A stretch of DNA of 28,412 bases from Malonomonas sp036526255. Its GTDB lineage: Bacteria; Desulfobacterota; Desulfuromonadia; Desulfuromonadales; Geopsychrobacteraceae. The DNA lies in contig DATCYW010000076.1 of the NCBI GenBank assembly GCA_036526255.1, forward strand, positions 1 through 28,412, read 5' to 3'. The notes beneath the pieces were generated by a model. That model had not been told where the DNA came from and did not search any database. It saw only the letters and a list, made by a program, of their open reading frames with translations. The position numbers and the translations under genes were made by a program. Of the stretch, positions 23,887-28,412 are shown piece by piece. The first letter of the stretch is position 1. Every line of letters begins with the position of its first letter.

Positions 23887-24978
23887 TCAGCTGTTGTGCT
23901 TTTCGAACTCCTGCATAAAGCTGGCGAGCGCCTCGACCCCAGCCATCGGCATTGGGTTGTAGATTGAGGCGCGGATGCCACCAACGTTGCGGTGCCCCTG
24001 TAGTGCGTAGAGTCCGATGACGCCGGCTTCTTTGAGAAATTTTGCTTCCAACTCTTCGTTGGCCAGGGTGAAGCTGACATTCATGATCGAGCGATGCTCC
24101 GGGTGGGCCACACCGCGATAGAAGTCGGAACCGTCAATAATTTCATACAGTCGCGCGGCCTTGGCTTCGTTGCGCTTTTCGATGACGGCGACGCCCCCCT
24201 GCTCTTTCAACCACTCGAGTACCAGCTTGGTGGTGTAGATGGCGAAGGTGTTGGTGGTGTTGGTCAGCGAGTTGTCCTTGTTGGCAGCCGTGTAGTTGAG
24301 CAGCACCGGGGTCTGGGCGGCGGCGTGACCAAGCAGATCGTCACGGATGATGACCATCGCCATGCCGGATGGGCCGAGGTTTTTCTGCATGCCCGCGTAG
24401 ACAACACCGAACTTGGAGTAATCGATCTGCCGCGAGAGGATTTCCGAGGTCATATCGGCGATCAACGGCACCGAGCCGGTATCCGGAAACTGATTCCAGC
24501 GGGTGCCATAGATGGTGTTGTTGCCGGTGATATGCACGTAAGAAACGTCGTCGCTGAAGATCGCCGGATCAAAGTCCGGGATCCGGTCGTAGTTGGTCGT
24601 AGCGCTGCTGGCGGCGGTTTCGACGCTACAGAAGTCTTTGGCATCGGTGGCGGAGAGCTTGGCGAAGTTGCCGGTTTCAAAATAGAGACAACGCTTGCCC
24701 GGCTTGCGGCCGGCCAGATTCAGCGGCAGCGCCGAAAACTGCATGCGTGCGCCGCCATGGATGAACAGGATACGGTAATTGTCCGGCAGGCCGGTCAGCT
24801 CGCGGAACAGCGCCTGCGTCTCTTCGAGAATCGCCACAAACTCTTTACTGCGGTGGCTGATCTCGATGACCGAAACACCCATCCCGTTGTAATCGAGCCA
24901 TTCCTGCTGAATCTTCTGCATGACCGGTTCCGGCAGCATTGCCGGCCCGGCGCCAAAATTGTAAACCTTGTTCGCCAT
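23887..24978 (-). CDS. serC: Phosphoserine aminotransferase
   Basis: ATG 24978 (363 residues) begins M-A-N-K-V-Y-N-F-G-A-G-P-A-M-L-P, the family N-terminus, and AAGGAGATG lies seven bases upstream; a frame from 24996 adds six odd residues. Family features: HGGARMQFSALPLNL, ITGNNTIYGTRWNQFP, ADMTSEILSR and the PLP-binding Lys in GMQKNLGPSG, with a C-terminal GHRNVGGIRASIYN. The enzyme makes 3-phosphoserine from 3-phosphohydroxypyruvate and glutamate. It follows the second PGDH gene by 33 bases, so both steps are co-expressed. Confidence 0.95.
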   Translation of the reverse strand: MANKVYNFGAGPAMLPEPVMQKIQQEWLDYNGMGVSVIEISHRSKEFVAILEETQALFRELTGLPDNYRILFIHGGARMQFSALPLNLAGRKPGKRCLYFETGNFAKLSATDAKDFCSVETAASSATTNYDRIPDFDPAIFSDDVSYVHITGNNTIYGTRWNQFPDTGSVPLIADMTSEILSRQIDYSKFGVVYAGMQKNLGPSGMAMVIIRDDLLGHAAAQTPVLLNYTAANKDNSLTNTTNTFAIYTTKLVLEWLKEQGGVAVIEKRNEAKAARLYEIIDGSDFYRGVAHPEHRSIMNVSFTLANEELEAKFLKEAGVIGLYALQGHRNVGGIRASIYNPMPMAGVEALASFMQEFEKHNS

Positions 24979-25011
24979 CTCACATCTCCTTGTCATTCAA
25001 TGGAAGAGCAA

Positions 25012-26178
25012 TTAAAGCAACCGGGCGTTGATTACGCCGTCGATCGCTTCGAGCAACGGTACCAGATCGTCCTGCGCTTCGCGCTCGATATCGATCAGAT
25101 TGTAGGCAATGTCGCCGCGACTCTTATTGATCATGTCGACGACGTTATGCTCGCGGTCAGCCAGCAACGAAAGGATCTGGCCAAGCATCTTCGGCACATT
25201 CCTGTTGCTGATCGCAAGCCGACAGACACCACTGCGCTCCAGATACGTGTTAGGAAAATTGACAGAATTCTTGATGTTGCCATCGGCCAGAAAGTCGATC
25301 AACTGATCGGCGATCATGATCGCGCAGTTCTCTTCCGCTTCGGCAGTGCTGGCACCGAGATGCGGCAGCAACACCACATCATTGCGACCGAGCAGTTCCG
25401 GCATCGGAAAGTCGCTGACGTAGCGACGCAGTCTACCCGTATCAAGCGCCGTGATAAGCGCAGCGGTATCGACCAACTGTTCGCGCGAGAAATTCAGCAA
25501 CACCAGCCCCGGCTTGAAGCTTGCGACCAGGTCTTTGTTGATCAGGTTGCGGGTCGCTTCAAGTACCGGCAGGTGCAGGGTCACGTAATCCGACCGCGAC
25601 AGCAGGGTCTGCATGTTTTCGATCCGTTCAACATCCCGTGGCAACTGCCAGGCCGCCGCGACCGAGAGCGCCGGGTCAAGCCCCAGCACCCGCATGCCGA
25701 GCATCAGGCCGGCTTCGGCCACCAGCGAACCGATCGCTCCTAGGCCGACAACCCCCAGGGTTTTGCCCGCCAGCTCGACCCCGGCGAACTGCTTCTTCCC
25801 CTCTTCCACGTAACTATGCAACGCCGCTTCGTCAAGACCATTGGCCTGCTTGAGGTAATCGATCCCGCCCAGAATATCCCGCCCGCAGAGCAGCAGCCCG
25901 GCCAGCACCAGCTCCTTGACCGCGTTGGCATTGGCCCGCGGCGCGTTGAACACGACGATGCCGCGCTCGGTGCAGCTGTCAACCGGGATATTGTTGACCC
26001 CGGCGCCAGCCCGGCCGATCGCGGTCACCGAATCGGCAATCGCATCCGGCGTCAGCTGATGGCTGCGCAGCATGATCGCATCGGGGCGAACAATCTCTGA
26101 GGCGACTTCGTATTTATCCCGCGAGAACTTGTCGAGACCTTTGACCGAAATCTTGTTGTGGGTCAGGATTCTGTACAT
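25012..26178 (-). CDS. D-3-phosphoglycerate dehydrogenase-type 2-hydroxyacid dehydrogenase, short form with ACT domain
   Basis: 388 residues with a PGDH-type catalytic domain, the NAD motif VVGLGAIGSLVAEAGLMLG, and catalytic residues Arg in LLNFSREQLVD, Glu in DFPMPELLG and His in LLPHLGAST, then a C-terminal ACT-like domain (RNVPKMLGQILSLLADREHNVVDMI). It lacks the ASB domain of the long SerA at 13502. The Arg and Glu motifs differ from the usual CARGG and EP patterns. Linkage to serC points to serine synthesis or a related phosphohydroxy acid. GAGGAGG lies upstream. A promoter with a palindromic spacer precedes it. Confidence 0.9.
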   Translation of the reverse strand: MYRILTHNKISVKGLDKFSRDKYEVASEIVRPDAIMLRSHQLTPDAIADSVTAIGRAGAGVNNIPVDSCTERGIVVFNAPRANANAVKELVLAGLLLCGRDILGGIDYLKQANGLDEAALHSYVEEGKKQFAGVELAGKTLGVVGLGAIGSLVAEAGLMLGMRVLGLDPALSVAAAWQLPRDVERIENMQTLLSRSDYVTLHLPVLEATRNLINKDLVASFKPGLVLLNFSREQLVDTAALITALDTGRLRRYVSDFPMPELLGRNDVVLLPHLGASTAEAEENCAIMIADQLIDFLADGNIKNSVNFPNTYLERSGVCRLAISNRNVPKMLGQILSLLADREHNVVDMINKSRGDIAYNLIDIEREAQDDLVPLLEAIDGVINARLL

Positions 26179-26225
26179 CGTCTCCTCCTCAAGGCAGTAA
26201 AAACGGGCAAAACAGAGCTTCGTCG

Positions 26226-26254
26226 GTTCTACAATGGATATCCATTACTGTCAA
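26226..26254 (-). promoter_or_regulatory. Promoter of the PGDH-serC unit with a 14-bp palindromic operator in the spacer
   Basis: Minus-strand TTGACA (26249-26254) and TAGAAC (26226-26231) are 17 bases apart. The spacer contains the perfect palindrome AATGGATATCCATT (26233-26246). A dimeric protein bound there would block polymerase directly. The leader is about 41 bases. Confidence 0.65.
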
Positions 26255-26262
26255 TTACAGGG

Positions 26263-26547
26263 TTATTTCACCACTTGCAGGCGCCCCCTGCCGGAACCAC
26301 CGCCAGAGGGTTTGTCGGGATCCGTTTCCGACGGTTTTTTCTTGGCAAGCACCGACGACTCACTGCCGAGCTGTGGCAAGCTGCCATCCGCCAGCATCTG
26401 ACCGATGGCGTTGGCAATGGTCAGGCACTGCTTCATGCAGACCTTACGTACCGGACACATGCTGCAATCGGCCTCGCCGGCCGCTGCGCGCAAGCTGTGC
26501 ACCACCAGTTCAACACTCTCGAGCTGGGTCAATGGAACAAAGTACAT
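26263..26547 (-). CDS. Small Cys-rich protein of unknown function
   Basis: ATG 26547 (94 residues) is preferred to ATG 26553, because GCGAGG ends directly at 26554 and gives six bases of spacing only for the second ATG. Residues 28-41 hold C-x2-C-P-V-R-K-x-C-x3-C (CSMCPVRKVCMKQC), a four-Cys motif able to hold an iron-sulfur cluster or zinc. The C-terminus is polar and low-complexity (KKKPSETDPDKPSGGGSGRGR). It starts 20 bases after aroF and is probably co-transcribed. I recognise no family. Confidence 0.7.
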   Translation of the reverse strand: MYFVPLTQLESVELVVHSLRAAAGEADCSMCPVRKVCMKQCLTIANAIGQMLADGSLPQLGSESSVLAKKKPSETDPDKPSGGGSGRGRLQVVK

Positions 26548-26567
26548 AGACATCCTCGCTTTGGCTA

Positions 26568-27593
26568 TCAGCCGGCCATTTCACGGTCGGCAACCTTGAC
26601 GTACTGGCGCAGCTTATCCATCATCTGCTGAAAATCATCCGGCCGCAGCGATTGCGGACCATCACTGGCGGCCTGTTCCGGACAGGGGTGAACTTCGACC
26701 AGCAGCCCGTCAGCGCCGGCCGCCGCTGCCGCATAACACATCGGCGCCACCAGATGAGCATGACCAGTGGCATGAGAAGGATCAATCATCACCGGCAGAT
26801 GGGTCTGCTGCTTGAGCACCGGCACCGCCGAAATATCCAGGGTGTTGCGGGTGGCGGTTTCAAAGGTGCGGATGCCGCGCTCACAGAGGATCACCCGCCG
26901 ATTTCCTTCGGAGAGGATGTATTCGGCGCTCATCAGAAATTCCTGGATCGTCGTCGCCATCCCGCGCTTCAGCAGAATCGGCTTGTCGAGTTGCCCCAGC
27001 AGCTTCAACAGGGCGAAATTCTGGGTATTGCGCGCGCCGACCTGCATCACATCAGCGTACTTGGCCACCAGATCAACGTCGCGCGGATTGACAACTTCGG
27101 TGACAATCGGCAGGCCGGTCAGCTCACGCGCCTCGGCCAGCAGCTTCAGGCCGTCCTCTTCCATCCCCTGAAAGGAGTAAGGGCTGGTGCGCGGCTTGAA
27201 GGCACCACCCCGTAACAGCCGGGCGCCTGACTTTTTGACCGCCAGCGCAGTTTCACAGATCTGCTCACGACTCTCCACCGCACAGGGGCCGCCGACGACG
27301 ACGAACTCCTTACCGCCGATGGTAAGACCAGGAACAATTTCGATCTCGCTCGCCTGCGGCTGCACCTCGCGGCTGGCCAGCTTGTAAGGCTTCATAATCG
27401 GCACCACTCGCTCTACGCCGGGCAGCAACTCAATACTCTGCAACTTATCCTTGCCCTGCTCATCGCCGACCGCACCAACGACGTTGCGGGTCTCGCCATG
27501 GATCACGTGCGGCTGGTAGCCTAGCGCAATAATCTTTTTTTCAACCGCGGCCAGATCTTCTGCGGAAGCGCCTTTTTTCATAACGATAATCAT
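26568..27593 (-). CDS. aroF: 3-deoxy-7-phosphoheptulonate (DAHP) synthase, type I-beta with N-terminal ferredoxin-like regulatory domain
   Basis: ATG 27593 (341 residues) has AAGGAGAT seven bases upstream; the longer frame to 27698 runs through the RNA leader and is not coding. Residues 1-70 (MIIVMKKGASAEDLAAVEKK...) are the ferredoxin-like domain of Thermotoga-type enzymes, which mediates aromatic amino-acid feedback. The barrel carries GGPCAVES (101-108), RGGAFKPRTSPYSFQG (128-143), LLKRGM, LCERGIRTFE and IDPSHATGH, including the metal-binding Cys104 and His. It condenses PEP and erythrose 4-phosphate in the first shikimate step. A Phe-rich leader peptide and attenuator precede it. Confidence 0.96.
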   Translation of the reverse strand: MIIVMKKGASAEDLAAVEKKIIALGYQPHVIHGETRNVVGAVGDEQGKDKLQSIELLPGVERVVPIMKPYKLASREVQPQASEIEIVPGLTIGGKEFVVVGGPCAVESREQICETALAVKKSGARLLRGGAFKPRTSPYSFQGMEEDGLKLLAEARELTGLPIVTEVVNPRDVDLVAKYADVMQVGARNTQNFALLKLLGQLDKPILLKRGMATTIQEFLMSAEYILSEGNRRVILCERGIRTFETATRNTLDISAVPVLKQQTHLPVMIDPSHATGHAHLVAPMCYAAAAAGADGLLVEVHPCPEQAASDGPQSLRPDDFQQMMDKLRQYVKVADREMAG

Positions 27594-27607
27594 GCTGATA
27601 TCTCCTT

Positions 27608-27681
27608 GGGATTGAGTCTCTGGGTCAGAAAAGGAACAGGCCCCGGAAATTAACTCCCGCGGCCTGTCATTCCTCAATCCC
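27608..27681 (-). promoter_or_regulatory. Long inverted repeat in the aroF leader next to the ribosome-binding site
   Basis: On the minus strand GGGATTGAG (27673-27681) pairs exactly with CTCAATCCC (27608-27616). Inside it GGCC-TG...CA-GGCC arms (27661-27666 with 27637-27642) continue, with GGAA/TTCC. The outer 3' arm ends directly at the AAGGAGA ribosome-binding site (27601-27607). It follows the attenuator hairpin and may protect or modulate translation of aroF. Confidence 0.6.
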
Positions 27682-27691
27682 CAAAAAGGAA

Positions 27692-27726
27692 AAACCACGG
27701 AAGCCTAAGAAGTCTGCCCGTGGTTT
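27692..27726 (-). terminator. Transcription attenuator of aroF
   Basis: AAACCACGG (27718-27726) pairs exactly with CCGTGGTTT (27692-27700) across a 17-base loop, and the RNA continues TTCCTTTTT. It lies between a Phe-rich leader ORF and aroF. A competing antiterminator is possible: GTCTGTCCG (27770-27778) can pair with CGGGCAGAC (27712-27720) with one G-U, which would break the terminator's left arm. Confidence 0.75.
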
Positions 27727-27747
27727 GGTCGTTTGTTTGCTGAGTCG

Positions 27748-27840
27748 TTACCAGCCCAAACCTTCGCCCCGGACAGACGGCCGAAAAAAATAGCCGAATC
27801 CGAAAAAAATAAAGGCAAAGCTGATAAACGAACAGGTCAT
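27748..27840 (-). CDS. Phe-rich leader peptide of aroF (30 codons)
   Basis: An ORF too short for usual gene calling. From ATG 27840 the peptide begins M-T-C-S, then FISFAFIFFGFGYFF, then RPSVRGEGLGW and a TAA stop. Eight of 30 codons are Phe, plus one Tyr and one Trp. GGAG lies five bases before the ATG. The ORF is followed 22 bases later by the attenuator hairpin, and the Phe stretch ends directly before the segment able to form the antiterminator. This is the arrangement of pheL-type leaders, in which a ribosome stalled at Phe codons lets transcription continue. A real small membrane protein is the alternative. Confidence 0.75.
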   Translation of the reverse strand: MTCSFISFAFIFFGFGYFFRPSVRGEGLGW

Positions 27841-27870
27841 GTTTTCTCCATGTACCGATGCGAGAAATGG

Positions 27871-27899
27871 ACTCTAACAGAGCATATTCGACAATGCAA
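27871..27899 (-). promoter_or_regulatory. Candidate promoter of the aroF leader
   Basis: Minus-strand TTGCAT (27894-27899), 17 bases, TAGAGT (27871-27876). Both hexamers are modest matches, but the position gives a start near 27864, about 24 bases before the leader-peptide ATG. Confidence 0.35.
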
Positions 27900-27940
27900 G
27901 CTTTCGCGTATTTGAGCGCCGGAATAATTAAACTATTTCC

Positions 27941-27969
27941 TTGACAGCCCGCAGCCGTTTCGCTATAAA
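27941..27969 (+). promoter_or_regulatory. Promoter of tRNA-Phe
   Basis: TTGACA (27941-27946) and TATAAA (27964-27969) with a 17-base spacer, 13 bases before the tRNA. Near-consensus sigma-70. Confidence 0.88.
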
Positions 27970-27982
27970 CGGGCTTCGATTT

Positions 27983-28058
<76 letters not shown>

Positions 28059-28066
28059 TAAATATC

Positions 28067-28099
28067 AAGGGGTCACGGCTTTTGCTGTGACCCTTTTTT
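28067..28099 (+). terminator. Terminator of tRNA-Phe
   Basis: GGGTCACGGC and GCTGTGACCC form a 10-bp stem with one G-U pair and a TTTT loop, followed by six T. It begins about 10 bases past the tRNA. Confidence 0.93.
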
Positions 28100-28231
28100 A
28101 TTTGCTGAAACCATCCAGATACAACCGGCTCGATTTACAGCGCAAATGCACCCATCCCGTCGCGAATTCCTTTAGACTCACCACTCAGCTGCGCTATCTT
28201 TTTTTCTACAAACTATCACCCAAATAATTAC

Positions 28232-28259
28232 TTGACAGGTCATCTTTTGGGGATAAATT
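28232..28259 (+). promoter_or_regulatory. Candidate promoter near the right window edge
   Basis: TTGACA (28232-28237), 16-base spacer, TAAATT (28254-28259). It reads toward the right edge, where a gene probably begins. The leader would be about 145 bases. Confidence 0.45.
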
Positions 28260-28298
28260 AAGGTTATAGTCACACTACTGTCCGGTTAAAAAATAACG

Positions 28299-28316
28299 CA
28301 ACGATGTAAGTCGTTG
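28299..28316 (+). repeat. Short inverted repeat in the right-edge leader
   Basis: CAACGA (28299-28304) and TCGTTG (28311-28316) flank a six-base loop. It lies within the predicted leader of the gene that probably starts at the window edge. Confidence 0.4.
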
Positions 28317-28381
28317 AGAATAATAGTTCTTTGACATAACTGTTCCGTTTTCGATTTGAATTCACCCCGGCAACGTGGGTT

Positions 28382-28411
28382 GATACCTTCCTGCTTTCGT
28401 AGGAGGGCATC
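28382..28411 (+). promoter_or_regulatory. Hairpin that sequesters a ribosome-binding site at the window edge
   Basis: GATACCTTCCTGC (28382-28394) can pair with GTAGGAGGGCATC (28399-28411) around TTTC, with two G-U pairs and one A-C mismatch. The 3' arm contains AGGAGG, and the last base of the window could be the A of an ATG five bases further on. Transcripts containing the whole hairpin would be poorly translated. Bacterial transposons such as IS10 and IS50 hide transposase ribosome-binding sites in read-in transcripts this way. Confidence 0.5.
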
Positions 28412-28412
28412 A

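Noticed and set aside
24094..25743. A 549-codon plus-strand open frame opposite serC and the second PGDH
   Set aside because: Its complement encodes two clearly conserved enzymes with all motifs; the long antisense frame follows from GC-rich codon bias.
27594..27698. An N-terminal extension of DAHP synthase up to 27698
   Set aside because: The extension runs through the inverted repeats of the leader, while ATG 27593 has an ideal ribosome-binding site and begins the conserved domain.
28321..28412. Start of an rRNA operon (a boxA-like GTTCTTTGACA lies at 28326-28336)
   Set aside because: No 16S rRNA sequence follows inside the window, and the end looks more like a ribosome-binding site and start codon.

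Overview
The window looks like the chromosome of a Desulfuromonadales-type bacterium (Geobacter, Desulfuromonas or Pelobacter relatives). This rests on gene content only: a Roadblock/MglA GTPase pair, futalosine-route menaquinone genes, a PilZ protein next to a PilB/GspE-type ATPase with MshEN repeats, a PEP-CTERM protein, and a type I-beta DAHP synthase beside paired PGDH and serC genes. The DNA is moderately GC-rich and densely coded, and most genes lie on the minus strand.

Layout. 1-6785 (minus): a tightly packed type II FAS/PKS operon resembling aryl-polyene clusters. In transcription order it holds FabG, ketosynthase, a CrtI/RetSat-like flavoprotein, a second ketosynthase, ACP, PlsC-like acyltransferase, FabZ/ApeP-like dehydratase and a LolA-like protein cut by the window edge. 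7059-8849 (minus): a small exported protein, a tautomerase and the cobalamin adenosyltransferase CobO. 8850-9365: an intergenic stretch with hairpins, then tRNA-Asn. 9452-10551 (minus): mglB-mglA. 10769-13418 (plus): an unknown 362-aa protein, then mqnB and mqnD. 13502-16155 (minus): SerA and a VanZ-like membrane protein. 16463-21628 (plus): PilZ protein, secretion/pilus ATPase and a membrane histidine kinase. 21719-23403 (minus): a PaaI-type thioesterase and a PEP-CTERM protein with 17 hexapeptide repeats. 23887-27840 (minus): leader peptide, aroF, a small Cys-rich protein, a second PGDH and serC. 27983-28058 (plus): tRNA-Phe. The last 350 bases hold a promoter-like site and a structured leader whose ribosome-binding site lies in a hairpin just before the window ends.

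The most notable observation is an unlisted 30-codon ORF (27748-27840, minus) with eight Phe codons in front of the DAHP synthase. It is followed by a terminator hairpin and by a segment that can form a mutually exclusive antiterminator. This is the architecture of pheL-type transcription attenuation, and tRNA-Phe is transcribed divergently from the same intergenic region. Other points of interest are the flavoprotein inside the polyene-type cluster, a promoter with a 14-bp palindrome in its spacer before the second PGDH gene and serC, overlapping sigma-54 and sigma-70 candidates before the PilZ gene, and the variable-repeat PEP-CTERM protein.
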